Below are positions 38,497 through 50,325 of a stretch of 64,000 nucleotides of DNA, piece after piece; the stretch's first letter is position 1; each line of letters opens with the position of its first letter. Both the position numbers and the translations under genes were made by a program. Under the pieces are notes generated by a model. It searched no databases and was not told where the DNA came from. It worked only from the letters and a program-made list of their open reading frames with translations. The stretch is from Ustulina deusta (lineage: Eukaryota > Ascomycota > Sordariomycetes > Xylariales > Xylariaceae): contig JAJNNX010000031.1 of NCBI GenBank assembly GCA_023159155.1, positions 186,001 through 250,000 of the forward strand. Reading direction: 5' to 3'.

Positions 38497-41400
38497 ATGC
38501 CTGCCTGGGAAATGGAGGACGAGCTGAAGAATGCTGCTGTTGCAGCATTGCCAACGCCAGCAGGTACTCCATATCGGACACCGTCGCGAACATCGAGAAA
38601 GCCGCCGCGATCCGCAACGCCTCCAGGGGTTGCTTCCTCATCGCCTCCAGCCTTAGCGGCCGATAAGATCGAAAGGAAGAATAAACGTACATCCAAGGAA
38701 CTTGCCGTTGATGAGAACTTCGGTATTCTGGACCCTCGCCGGTTTACACCGACGTTGCATGCAAATCTGGTATCGGAGATTCTCACCTTGCGCCGAGACC
38801 AAGAGGATAAGTTGAAAATTATTGAGAGTTTAGAAACGACTCTGCACACCGTTCACGAGGAGAATGACACCTTGCAATCGAATTTGTCTGAAACGGCAAA
38901 GGAATCTCGGTCTCTTAAGCGTCAACTAGCTTTACTTGAAGGAGGGACTTCATCAGCTATAGGCGAGCTGGCGCGGGAGCGAGAAGAAGCTGTCGAGACC
39001 GCTGCAGAGACTAAAAGGCGGCTTGAGACGGCACAGAAGAAAGTTCGAGCCCAGGAGGAAGACTCTCAACGCGTCCACGATCTGTGGGCAAAGGAGAAGG
39101 ACGACTGGGAAGAAGAACGAAGAAGATTCGAGCGAAAACTCCACGTTGCCGAAACTCGTTTGAAAGCTGTTCTCGAAGAAGTCGAAAACCTCCAAGCTGC
39201 CCAATCGAACGGTGTTCAGAATGGAATGGAAAGCGACGTTGAAGAAAACGACGGTACCAGCGTTCGTACTCGGAGCATAACGAATAGTATTCGATTCTCG
39301 ACGATTAGCGGCATCGGCACTGGAAAGGTCAATGGCATGAGCCTTGCTGATGAACTGAACTTTGATGATGACGATGACTACCAAACGGATCCAGACGGCC
39401 GTCAAAGCGTACTTTCAAACGCTGGGCACCATCGCAACATGAGTCGCGACAGCATTGCATCTAGAACACACCGACGCAATCAAAGTTTTGATAGCCAGAT
39501 TCGCCCCGGAAGCGTGGTCCGGGGAAGACTATATACGAACTCAAGCGTCCTTGCGAGGCTTGAGGGCGACATTCAAGAGGATGATGAGATTCAGACACCG
39601 ACAAAGTCTCTTGAATACGCGGATGTTGCTGTGCAGTATTCCCCACCACCTTCACCTAAGATTGTCTCCTTAAAACCTTCTACACCGGAACCTTCAGCTA
39701 GGACCGAAGGTCTGTTGGATATAGAGAGCCCACCGCGTGGCGAGATGGAGATCGAAGCGAATCAGCGTCGGAAGCGAGTCCACATCATTCGCCCCAGCCT
39801 GGTGGCTACTCCCAAAATTATCACCCATTCAATGGTATCATCTGCGTCTCAAACAGCTGAGCCCCTAAGCCCTCCAAGGACTCCCCTGTCCCCGGTGGAG
39901 AGGTTGACTCCCGAGTTGAAACCTAAGGCTGCGGAAACAAGATCAATTGCTACGCAGACTGAATGCCCTCCTACACTCAAGCAAGCGACTCCTTTACCAA
40001 TTCCCAGTATCAGTATTGTCCCTCCAACAAGCCGCCCGCAAAGCCCACAGAATCATCGCCTCCCTCAGCATTCCAAGGATGCCGGCTGTCAAGTCTCTAT
40101 TCCGCCATCGATGAGCGCCGCGTATCAGTCAGTCGCAGTCCAGACAGACGAGATTCGAGTGGACAAGAGGCTAGACAGATTGCCCCGACATCTGCATCCC
40201 TCCGCCATTTCTTCCCGACCATCTTCCCCTACGCCAAACTACGATAGAGAGGACAAACCGTTCACACCGGTACCGGGCCACCTCCCGCCTCGAAACCCTA
40301 AGCGACTAGCATATAAAGGCAGCTTTATAAACGACCCGAATCGATCACCACCAGCATCGCCGTCAGTAGCTGAATCAGAAACTCGTGACATGTATCCTGG
40401 TAATAATGACAATGGCCCTCTTTCCGACAAAGTGCGCCTGCGACGTCCTCCTCGCATTAGCAGCCTCTTCGCCGGGTTTGATATGGCAAGTTCTGATGAG
40501 GTAGACGAGTTCGGAGATGCAGACTTTAGCGACCCGGAATTTCGAACAGCTCTTTCGCCCCCTAAAACAAAAACCGGGTCGAACCGACATGGAAAGCGAG
40601 CCGCTGCTTCGGCGGGCTCCATGTCGCCGGAAAGTATTAGGCCATCAGCAAGAGAGTCGCGCAGCGTTATGAGACAAGCTGCGGGGCCTGAAATATACAG
40701 TAGCTTCAGCGTGGTTGATTCGCGGGATATCTCGGTCCGCAAACCATCATCACGGCCACCCTCGGTCGGAATGAACCGAAGCTCGCGGGCGAGCGCCATG
40801 CGTAAGGCCGCGATGATTCAGAATGGTATCTCTTCACACCACGCTCGGTCACCAAGTCCTAGCGTTGGTGACATCCGCGAACCTCCATTCCCCATCCCCA
40901 CAAGAGCAAGTTCTAGGCAGCCAACTGTCACAGCCAGTGCTCCCAGCGATGGGTCGCGCAGTCCGAAAGGATGGCATCGACGTGGTGCGAAGGGCAGTAT
41001 CTACAGGAGTAACAGTATCCGAAAGGTACGCTCCGCAGCAGCTTTGCCTAGAGGTGGTCGGCATCGCAGACGTGCCAGTCGCTCGCCGCCTCCAATGACG
41101 CCTTCTGAGGAGGCGCCTGAGAGCCCTGGATTGCCACCTCTGCCACGTAACGATATCACAACGCCACGGAACCGAGATGTCGGAATGCCTCGATATAACG
41201 GCCACAAATCTCAACCGTCGACTAACACGGCCTACACCGAAAATACCAACGCACTTTCCGTGGGCAGCTCGCAACACGTTGCGGGGGTGGTGGACGCAAT
41301 CGCCCAGACTATGGTTGGTGAATGGATGTTCAAATATGTTCGGAGACGCAAGTCTTTCGGGGTGGCAGATGGCGGCGGACGAGAGGAGAATAGCAACGAC

Positions 41401-42610
41401 CGCCATAAGCGATGGGTGTGGTTGGCTCCGTATGAACGGGCGATTCTCTGGAGTAGCAAGCAACCGGTTTCTGGGAGCGCACTGATGGGGAAGTCTGGCC
41501 GCAAACGTGAGTTGCTGCTATCCCACCCCTTTGCTAGATCACACTAACACGACCATAGTGACCATTCAGTCAGTTCTGGATGTCAAAGACGATAATCCGA
41601 TCCCCAAGGGCGAAACTCAGATATTTAACCGGTCTATTCTCATCCTGACACCCCAGAGAGCCTTGAAGTTTACTGCTGTCTCGTCTGAACGCCATTACCT
41701 GTGGATCATGGCACTATCCTTCCTCGCTCACTCCCAGCAGGCCGTGCCTGAGATAACACCATCACTCGCACCGCCCAAGGCGGCTCCCGCGCCCGATCCA
41801 GAATTGTCGAACCCCAAGACGAAGCGGGGTGGGATCCGTGATTCCATCCGCCTGACAAAGGGGAAGAACCCAACTTTCATGGCGCGTCACGACCAGAAGC
41901 CACAGACCAGTCTGCAGGAGGAGCCAGAACCTGTACCGACATTCCCGGCGAACATTGATTCTGCAATGTTCGCGTCAATACCTACACATCAACGTGAACC
42001 TTCTGGAGATGCCGCCGAGCCCCCGCTGATTCCCCGGTTCCATGGCCGACCTCAAGGGCGCGTACACGAGCGTGCCAGCCAGGTGGTGCTCCACGGTAGA
42101 AAGCGGAGCAATACTGGCGGCCACGTTCCGCCGCCGGTGTCCTTCCGCGGCTTCTCCCCCACGGGCAGCTCGATGCACGCCTCCAGCAATAGTACTGCAG
42201 GGGCCAGCATCGACACGGCGGGTTCGTCCGACGTGTACGGGCCGTCGCAGGTATCCAGCAACGTGACGTGGGCCATGAGCACAGCCGGTTCCCAGCGGAC
42301 CTCGGAAGCGTCCTCGAGACCCACGGGCAATTTCTTCGAAGCGATCGGCACGGTCCGGATGGAAGCCTTCATCAGCCCCCTCTCCTTCGCCGGCTTCGAC
42401 GACCACCCGGACGAGGCCGAGGAGATGCGGTACAGGGCGCGCCGGCAGAGCAAGGAGCGGCGCCGTCGCCGCAGCCGCAGCCGACACCGGGACAGCTACG
42501 TCTCGCGCGGCACCCGGGACACGCGCGGCACGGGCTCGTATTATACCGGGGGGAGCAGGGCGGGAGGAGAGGAAGACTTCTTCCGCGAAGACCCCTTCAG
42601 AGGATTCTGA
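38497..42610 (+). CDS. apsA: ApsA/Num1-type cortical nuclear-migration protein with PH domain
   Basis: Two exons (38497-41506 and 41559-42610) joined over a 52-nt intron give 1353 aa. Proteins of this class sit at the cell cortex, bind phosphoinositides and capture dynein to pull nuclei. Near residues 72-90 there is the conserved ILDPRRFTPTLHANLVSEIL segment, followed by a long coiled coil (about 90-240). A long Ser/Pro/Arg-rich disordered region follows. The PH domain of the Mcp5/Num1 kind is at about 932-1063, with VVDAIAQTMVGEWMFKYVRR at its start, and is interrupted by the intron. The tail is rich in Arg/Ser. It is shorter than Aspergillus nidulans ApsA (about 1,680 aa) and shows no obvious internal repeats. 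ATG 38497 is the first in frame; another lies five codons on (38512). Confidence 0.85.
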
Positions 42611-43260
42611 TCTACGACGCGACGGCCGTCCTCTTCCCATGCCGTTTGTTGTGTGCACCACTTTTGAGCGTTTCCGGCGTAGAACACCACCGACAGATAC
42701 CCTCGTTTTTTGTACATTGTTTCTTTCTTTCTTTTTTTTTTTTTTTTTTTCTTGCTACTTGGCACTGCGTCGTCCACTTTCTGTACAATCATTTCCCTCG
42801 ACGGCCGAGACACGCATGCGCGCCACGCCGTTTCTCATGTTTTGCTTTCAAAGCATCAAATCGGGTTAGGCGTTTGCGGACAGTGCGTTTGCAAAGGGGT
42901 GTGATGAGGTCTATTGGTAGAAAATGGACCCGAGATGGATAGAGCTCGGGCCAAGAAGCTGAGAGAGTTTGTTCCTGTGTAGTTTATTTGTTATATAGAA
43001 TAGTCTCTGGATCTTGGTAGAGATGAGGGAGGAGGGAGGAGGGAGGAAAAAGAGAATACTGGTCTCAGGACTAAAACCCTATTGTTAATAAATACCAACA
43101 GCTCTTTGCCTATCTATGTAGTGTTGTTCCCAGGGAACTGCTGCGGTTTTGTATTGGCCTATTGCTATCATTGGAACGTGAACCTGTTTGAGATAATCAC
43201 ACCGTATGTCTCATTCTTCCTCCCTTTATTTGTCCCTTCTCTTCGTAATGATATTAGAAT
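42611..43260. other. 3' flank of apsA, with poly(T) and GGAGGGA repeat
   Basis: A T19 run (42732-42750) lies in the probable 3' UTR. A short purine repeat, GGAGGGA copies, lies at about 43027-43048. No gene is seen. Confidence 0.5.
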
Positions 43261-43268
43261 GAGGGGGG

Positions 43269-43935
43269 CCGGAAGCGTAACTACATACCATACCTAGGCT
43301 TCCGGATTTCACTACACTTCTGAAATCCACTACGCTTCCGAACCTAGAAGTAGTTATATACCTTCACAATTAGTTCAGAGCTTTACAGCTAAAGTCTTAA
43401 GGCTTTGTATACTGTAGCTAGCAGACTAACCAACTAACCTACCTATATGTACCTACCTTACCATACAGACCTAGCCAGCCAATTCTAACCTAGAGAAATC
43501 GAGCTCATCCTACACGTAGTTAACCCACGTTTCTCTACCACTTTTACACATACACAACACCCTACCCTACTAGCCTTGCTATGTACCTAGCTAATCATAT
43601 GGACCTGCCTTGTTGATCGGGCTCCTGAATATACCTTATCGCGTACATATAACAAAGGTTAGCCTGCTTAGCTATTGGTTGGTTGGTTGGCAAGCTGCAG
43701 GCCAGGTAGGTTACCTACGCCTATACAACCCCTTAACAGCTGCTAACAAGTAATACTTAGTATGTACAACTACAACCTGTAAACAACAATTGATTGAACT
43801 AAGGGCTGTTATAAGGGCTGTTATGAGGGCTGTATAAGGGCGATTATAAGTGCTGTAAAAAGGGTTATAGCGCTCTTATAGTGGCTCACTACTACGCTCC
43901 CAAATTCCACTATGCTTCCGAATTTCACTTTGCTA
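43269..43935. mobile_element. Possible non-autonomous DNA transposon with subterminal repeats
   Basis: The word CACTACGCTTCCGAA and variants recur at both ends: CCGGAAGCG inverted at 43270, then direct copies at about 43298-43342, and again at about 43886-43925. The centre is AT-rich, lacks a frame and contains a 12-bp tandem array. Clustered subterminal copies are typical of non-autonomous elements of several DNA transposon families. I could not define exact ends or a target duplication. Confidence 0.3.
43801..43870. repeat. 12-bp tandem array (AAGGGCTGTTAT), about six copies
   Basis: Two perfect copies are followed by about four degenerating ones. It lies inside the candidate element at 43269-43935. 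Confidence 0.8.
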
Positions 43936-44469
43936 ATGTTTTATGGAAGCCTGGGGGCTACCACTATAATTGCCGCAGCTAAGTACATCTATCAAGAGAA
44001 TACCTACATCAAGGTACCTTGGGTAGTAGACTATTGAAAAAGCTATGGAGTTTATTGATGCAGGATACCGTACGTGAACACGGCGCCTGCATGTTGAGTG
44101 TTCCAGTAAAATGGAGAATACCCCGCCATCCCGTCATCGCACCCCACTAACGGCAGGTTGTATCCGACTAATAAAACCAGCGTACAGATACATGGCACCG
44201 CCAGCCCTTCGATGCCTCGCTGTTCGCAATCTCTTATCTCAGCCGCTGCCGCATCAATCAACCAATGCATGTTTCTTCGGTCTCTGCCTTCGATCGCCGT
44301 ACCTTACTGACCCGACACGTGTATAGAACTGTTTTGTCACGAAACAAGAAGAGTCTTAGTCACCATACTCTGACCCGAATCGAGTCCTCTCCTCTCTCCA
44401 ATACCCATTTCCCTTCCCTCTCCCTCCTGCTCAATTATCCATCCTCACCTCACAATACCAGCCGCCAAA

Positions 44470-45168
44470 ATGATGAAAATATGGTCTATGGTAAGGGAGG
44501 GGCACGAAACTCGGAGTGGCATGGTCTCTAACATGGTTTTTTGCAGAAAAAGGAGCAGCAGAAGCAGGAGAATGCTGATGCTGCGGGGGGCAAGAAAAAG
44601 AAAGTGACGGCCGCCCAACTACGCGTGCAAAAGGGTATGCCGTGTTGAGTCTTTAAACCATCTCTTGACTGAAGTAGAGCTCTAACCATGGCGTGGTCTC
44701 TTCTCCACAGATCTCTCAGAGCTCTCCTTAGGCGCGACGATGAAGACAGACTTTCCCAACCCCGACGATATCCTCAACTTCATTCTCGAGATTAGACCCG
44801 ACGAGGGCGTCTACACCGGCGGCAAATTTACTTTCACCTTTAGCATGAGCCAGAGCTATCCGCACGAGCCGCCCAAGGTGCTCTGCCAACAGAAGATCTA
44901 TCACCCCAATATCGATCTCGAGGGCAAGGTGTGCCTCAATATTCTGCGCGAGGACTGGAAGCCCGTGCTCAACCTCAATGCCGTTATCGTCGGCATGCAG
45001 TTCCTGTTCCTCGAACCCAACGCATCCGACCCGCTCAACAAGGAGGCCGCCGAAGATCTGCGCGCCAGTCGAGAAACATTCCGCAGAAACGTCAAGGTCT
45101 CTATGGCTGGCGGCTCGGTGCGGGGGATCACGTACGACAATGTCATGATTTCCCAATCCAGGCGTTGA
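44470..45168 (+). CDS. ubc12: NEDD8-conjugating enzyme E2, UBC12
   Basis: Three exons (44470-44490, 44547-44634, 44711-45168) give 188 aa. The enzyme accepts NEDD8/Rub1 from the E1 and passes it to cullins, activating SCF-type ubiquitin ligases. The seven-residue first exon, MMKIWSM, continues as KKEQQ. This is the N-terminal extension specific to UBC12 that docks on the NEDD8 E1. The UBC fold shows the [19 protein letters not shown] active-site block with the catalytic Cys at residue 111. It continues through the P-V-L-N-L region and [17 protein letters not shown] helix (here [14 protein letters not shown]). The C-terminus ([19 protein letters not shown]) matches the fungal form. Two introns of 56 and 76 nt separate the exons. 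The Cys and the extension make the identification firm. Confidence 0.95.
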
Positions 45169-46067
45169 CAATGCTCAACAACTTCTCTCTCACCATTCCG
45201 AACCGAGACGACTACATCGCATTTACACAGAAGCGGCGGGGCACTCTGCATCGCCCAGGATACCAAGGGGTAGGAGCATGTGTCGCGGAACAGCCGAGGC
45301 AGGTGGTCATGATTGATTTCTAGGCACGGACATCTAGATTTATTTGATATGCAGATTGGCGGTCCTTTTTTCGTTTCGTTTTCACCATCACAGCATCGGC
45401 GTTCTTCGCGGGGGAGCATGGCATTCACGTTGAGGAATAAACTTGCCCCGGGTGCTTTCATACTAGACTTGGAGGGCTCTCCGGGGGCTAGAAAGCGACA
45501 TGAATCGAGAGGGGGGACAGGGGGACAGTTAGTAGGCAGGGAGGCAGACAGACGGGGAGGGAGGTAGGCAATTTTTGGCATCTTTTGCACAAGTGTAAAT
45601 AATGATGTAGAGAACAAATAACGGCTATGAAGTTTCATAGAAGCCCGCTCTACGATAGACATGGGATCACCAATACAATACGACTTTCACGACACAGGAA
45701 TCTCAGGATTGACGCGATAGTCGCTTATACTTCTTAAGTGGGAACACTACTAAGAGTTACGGGGCAAATGTGTAGGTACGTACCCAGCCATCCCCACCAA
45801 TGGCGCAGCAATTTTCGACTCACCGCCGCCGAGATCGCTCTGAGCTTCAGTAGCTCATCCACTATTCGACAACAGAAAAGCTCTGCACGGACTGTTGCTT
45901 GACTCCCGAATTTCAGCTTGGAAAAATTTCAACACCTCGTCGACCTCGTCATCTCTGTTTCTGAGTAGCACATATTGCTGGTCAATATCATACCTAGCAG
46001 GACTCTCACCACTTTCTGTGCTGCTATCGCCCCTCCTTCTCTCCACTCCATCTTTCTTCCCATCATC
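45169..46067. other. Spacer between ubc12 and ilv5
   Basis: No gene. It holds the probable 3' UTR of ubc12, a GGGAGGCAGACAGAC-like purine stretch near 45530, and the CT-rich leader of ilv5 (about 45990-46067). A minus-strand frame across 45855-46118 is a shadow. Confidence 0.5.
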
Positions 46068-47555
46068 ATGGCTGCCAGAGGCTTCTCCAAGGCTCTCCGT
46101 AGCCAATTGGCCCGTCAATTGGCCTCACCCGCCGCCCAGAGACGTTCGTTCGTCGCTGCCGCCAGCCTAGTCAGAACTACTGCCGCTCGGGCTCGCCCTG
46201 CTGTGGCCGGTGTTGCCCAGCAGCAAGTGCGGGGTGTGAAGACAATTGACTTCGCTGGTACACCCGAGGAGGTTTACGGTAAGCGGTGTCAATTGCTGAA
46301 CGCAGCCGTGTTTTCGGCCGTCGCTGACCATTCCGTCTCTAGAGCGTGCCGACTGGCCCAAGGAGAAGCTTTTGGTAGGTTTCTGGCCCGATATCACCCG
46401 TTCTAATGGTAGGATAAGAAATGTCTGTGCTGACCATCTACAAAGGATTACTTCAAGAACGACACACTCGCTCTGATCGGCTACGGTTCCCAAGGTCACG
46501 GCCAGGGTCTGAACCTCCGCGATAACGGGCTGAACGTCATCGTCGGTGTCCGAAAGAACGGCCAATCCTGGAAGGATGCGGTACAAGACGGCTGGGTCCC
46601 TGGCCAGAACCTCTTCGAGGTCGACGAGGCCATCGGCAAGGGTACCATTGTTATGAACCTCCTCAGTGATGCTGCCCAGAGCGAGACTTGGCCTGCTATC
46701 AAGCCCCAGCTGACCAAGGGCAAGGTACGTTATACGGGGAATACATCCCATCAACGGGACACAGCTCACATTCGCACAGACTCTGTACTTCTCTCACGGT
46801 TTCTCCCCTGTTTTCAAGGACGTGACCAAGGTTGACGTCCCCAAGGACATCGATGTCATCCTCGTTGCTCCCAAGGGCTCCGGCCGAACTGTGCGTTCGC
46901 TCTTCCGTGAGGGCCGTGGCATCAACTCCTCCTATGCCGTCTACCAAGATGTCACTGGCAAGGCTGAGGAGAAGGCCCAAGCCCTAGGTGTTGCTGTCGG
47001 CAGTGGTTACCTTTACAAGACCACCTTCGAGAAGGAGGTGTACTCTGACCTCTACGGTGAGCGTGGCTGCCTAATGGGTGGTATCCACGGTATGTTCCTT
47101 GCTCAGTACGAGGTTCTCCGTGAGCGTGGCCACAGCCCCAGCGAGGCTTTCAACGAGACCGTCGAGGAGGCTACCCAAAGCCTGTACCCTCTGATCGGTG
47201 CCAACGGTATGGACTGGATGTACGAGGCCTGCTCTACTACTGCCCGCCGTGGCGCTATCGATTGGACCCCTCGATTCAAGGCTGCCCTCAAGCCCGTCTT
47301 CAACCAACTGTACGACGCTGTGATTGATGGCTCTGAAACGAAGCGATCGCTCGAGTACAACGGCCAGAAGGATTACCGACAGAAATTCGAGGCTGAGATG
47401 CAGGAAATCCGGGAGCTGGAGATCTGGAAGGCCGGTCGCGCCGTTAGGTAAGCATGAAACACAACAGCTTTCTACAAGCCCCATTGCCATTAGCTGCGGT
47501 AAACTGTTACTGACTTGAGTTTTGAAGATCCCTCCGACCTGAGAACCAGAAGTAA
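46068..47555 (+). CDS. ILV5: Acetohydroxy acid (ketol-acid) reductoisomerase, mitochondrial
   Basis: Five exons (46068-46278, 46343-46374, 46446-46724, 46780-47447, 47528-47555) join in phase to 405 aa. The enzyme converts 2-acetolactate or 2-aceto-2-hydroxybutyrate to the dihydroxy acids of valine/leucine and isoleucine synthesis, using NADPH and Mg2+. The first 55 or so residues are rich in Arg, Ala and Ser without acidic residues, as in a mitochondrial presequence. The Rossmann motif is GYGSQGHGQGLNLRD. The catalytic knotted domain contains the Mg2+-binding acidic residues in the EVYSDLYGERGCLMGG and NETVEEATQSLYPL segments. The length matches the fungal class I enzyme (about 395-402). The last exon codes only the tail SLRPENQK. 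Confidence 0.97.
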
Positions 47556-48275
47556 ACCCAGTAATGAAGCGAGTGGCGTTGGGTATGTATTGGTTTGGGA
47601 ACAAAATTTTGGCGGGGTATACCTCGGAGGTGTTTAAGAGATGGCAAAACTTGTTTGTACTTGTATTCAGGATTCCCCCAGATATCATAATCTCTCGCGA
47701 GGACCAAAGGGATTAAGTCCAAAAGTTATGTCGAGCTGGCTAATGTCATGCTATTCTGTTATTCTCATGTGTACGTGCAATTGGCATTCATCTCGAGTGT
47801 GATTCTGAAGCTTGTATGATAAAAAGGTACTCCATCCGTTATCGGCTTGATGGGTCGGTCGGGGGTGAGTCGGAGACGTGGGGGATTGTTCGAGGCACGA
47901 TTCGACGATCCACCCGCACAGGCCGGCCAATATAAGTCCCCTGCGCGGAGGCTAGGAAAGGCACTGCTGTGATTCGCCCGGCTTCCAAGTGTTGCACCAG
48001 GCTTTATTTTACACTACTCAATTTAATTAGATTAACCCGTAACGCACTAATTCTTTTATACTTGATGTATTATGCTAGGCCAGATACTACAATATATCAA
48101 TCACTGAGACCCTGGTCGCGAGCGGAGGTCACGAGCTGAGACATATCGGAATCAGAGAATACATTTATAGCAAAAGAGGGGAAAAGTGGCTAGAGAGAGA
48201 TAGGAAGACCCAAAGGAGGATAAGGAGAGAAATAATTCAACAGTGAGAGAGAAGAGGCCGAAAACATTAAACGAC
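47556..48275. other. Spacer between ilv5 and the dehydratase gene
   Basis: No gene is seen. The AT-rich centre (about 48000-48110) and a purine-rich leader just before 48276 are the only notable content. Confidence 0.5.
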
Positions 48276-49709
48276 ATGGCAGATCCCTCGACCTCGCCCC
48301 CTCTGACGCGGGCCTCAGTATTCGAGGCGCGCGAGTTGATCAAGGAGTTCGTGCATCACACGCCTACGCTCACGAATGCCACGCTGGATAGACTTGCGTC
48401 AACGCCTGCGCCGGCGGCAGTGAGCGCAGGGGATGATGGGAATGGCGGGAGAAAACCCGCACACCCTACTATACGGCTATATTTCAAGTGCGAGAACTTG
48501 CAGCGCATCGGCGCCTTCAAGATCCGCGGCGCGTTCCACGCCATTGAGCGCTTGAAGCGGGAGCCTGGGTGGGAGGAGGGCGGGGGCAGAGAGAGGGGGG
48601 TTGTTACACATAGTAGTGGTGAGTTTTGTATATTCATCATCCCCTTGCCTCTCTTTCTGGTCGTGTAGAGCGGTGTGTCTTCGCGTGTGGGTTTCTTTGG
48701 GCGTATATGGGCTGCACGGAATGGGAGGCTATTCATGATATACTTGAAGATGAAGAAAAAAAGAATAAAGCCTGGTTTTCTATCATGTCTGTTAAGCTAA
48801 TATGTATCGACAGGGAACCATGCACAAGCCCTTGCCCTTGCAGCGCGCGAAAACGGCATACCAGCTCACATCGTCATGCCATCTATCTCGGCCGCTCCCA
48901 AAATCGCAGCGACAAAGGGATACGGTGCGAACGTGGTGTTCAGCGGTAGCACGAGCGTCGAGCGTGAGGCAGTTGTCGAGAAGGTTGTAGAAGAGACAGG
49001 CGCGCGTCTCGTGCCGCCGTACGACCACCCTGATATTGTGCTAGGCCAAGGCACGCTGGGCTTGGAACTTCTAGAAGATGCCCAAGACATCATCGCGGCT
49101 GCAGCGGGTGCCGAGCCCTCGCACCCCAAGACCCCCGGAGCCATCCCAGCAGAGCGCACTCTCAGGGCACCCATAACGACGCCCAAGCTCCCCGAAAGCA
49201 AGAAGACGAATCCCGGTCTCGACGCCATCCTCGCGCCCTGCGGCGGCGGCGGCATGCTCTCGGGAGTGGCGCTCTCATGCGAAGGAACTGGGGTCCGCGT
49301 CTTCGGGTGCGAGCCGTGGTTCGAGGGTGCCGACGATGCGAAGCGGGGATACGAGGCGGGAAACCGGGTGGAAACGGTGTCGACCCTCACGGTCGCGGAT
49401 GGCCTGCGCACGCCGCTGGGTAAAGTCCCCTGGGACATTATATACGAGCGGCGGCTCGTGGCGGGCTTCTACAGCGTCAGCGAGGACGAGATCATCGCCG
49501 CGCTCAAGCTCATCTACGAGCGCTTCAAGCTAGTCGTCGAGCCCAGCTCTGCTGTGCCCCTCGCCGTTGCGCTCTTCAACGAGGACTTCCGCGGCCTTGT
49601 CGAGCGCGAGGGCGGCGAGGACGGATGGGATGTCGGTGTTGTGATCAGTGGCGGGAATGTTAGCTTGGAAGCTCTGGGGAAGCTGTTTGCGTCCAAGGAT
49701 GGTCAGTAG
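48276..49709 (+). CDS. PLP-dependent serine/threonine dehydratase-like enzyme
   Basis: Two exons (48276-48618 and 48814-49709) around a 195-nt intron give 412 aa. Fold type II PLP enzymes of this group deaminate serine or threonine to 2-oxo acids; some relatives are serine racemases or hydroxyaspartate dehydratases. The PLP lysine is in IGAFKIRGAF (Lys82). The substrate loop is HSSGNHAQA, split by the intron. The phosphate-binding glycine loop is APCGGGGMLSG (near residue 257). There is a low-complexity insert of about 25 residues (near APAAVSAGDDGNGG) and another in the second half (GAEPSHPKTPGAIPAE). It lacks the C-terminal ACT-like regulatory domain of biosynthetic ILV1, so it is more likely a catabolic enzyme or racemase-like protein. 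Substrate not decided. Confidence 0.85.
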
Positions 49710-50325
49710 GTGGCCCCCTTGCCGCCTTTATCATATCGATGATATATGTGTGTGGAGGGACGAAGTGGCATATAAAAAAGGAAAAAAAAAAGCCAAGTGG
49801 CGTGATGTGGATTCGAACGTGCTGCCTAGATATTCTACAAAAAAGAATCGAGGGCTTAAGGCGAACTCAACATCCCTTGACCGGAAAATACCTGCTGCCT
49901 ATGGCCCTGCCTCTGACACGGGTATTATTCCTGCCGACTACTTTACCACTCGGCCACTTGGACGTGGGAGGGGAACGTCTGTTGAAGGTTCGCTCACTTG
50001 TGGCAAGCTATATACTTGGTACCTGATAGAGGGGAAAGAGAGGAGGATAGATTCATGAAGCGACGTTTCATCGGAATAGGCAGTGCATGTTTTCCATAAA
50101 TCTACACCCGCTATCTAGTGTGTATCAAATGGTGAGAACGCATCACCATGCCAGCCCACAGTAAGTCCATCACCCCATTTAATGTCTTGCCATATAACAC
50201 ATAGTAACTCCGAGTCTGATAGAAGGTCTTAGTTACCGAATACGTAGCGCCCGCTCTGCTCGAATATGTTGAGTACCCGGGTAATGACGTTCGTGATAAG
50301 CTACCACCATAGCTTCCATACGTCC
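49710..50325. other. Spacer containing the Pol III-like unit; convergent ends of two genes
   Basis: The dehydratase gene (plus) and the MFS gene (minus) converge here. Apart from the element at 49782-49961 I see nothing coded. Confidence 0.5.
49782..49961 (-). ncRNA. Pol III-type transcription unit, tRNA-like (candidate)
   Basis: On the minus strand a perfect A-box-like word of the tRNA-Leu/Ser kind (TGGCCGAGTGG, 49946-49956) is followed by a B-box-like word (GTTCGAATCC, 49809-49818). Ten T (49782-49791) follow directly, a good Pol III terminator. The ends CCAAGTG (49955-49961) and CACTTGG (49793-49799) pair perfectly over 7 bp. The A-to-B distance is about 130 bases, far more than in a normal tRNA, and the T arm does not pair. 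It could be a tRNA with a large insertion, a pseudo-tRNA, or an unrelated Pol III RNA. Confidence 0.4.

Noticed and set aside
41975..42661. 228-codon minus-strand frame inside apsA
   Set aside because: Arises from GC-rich codons of the apsA second exon.
44901..45662. 253-codon minus-strand frame across ubc12
   Set aside because: Shadow of the UBC12 third exon and its 3' flank; no motif of its own.
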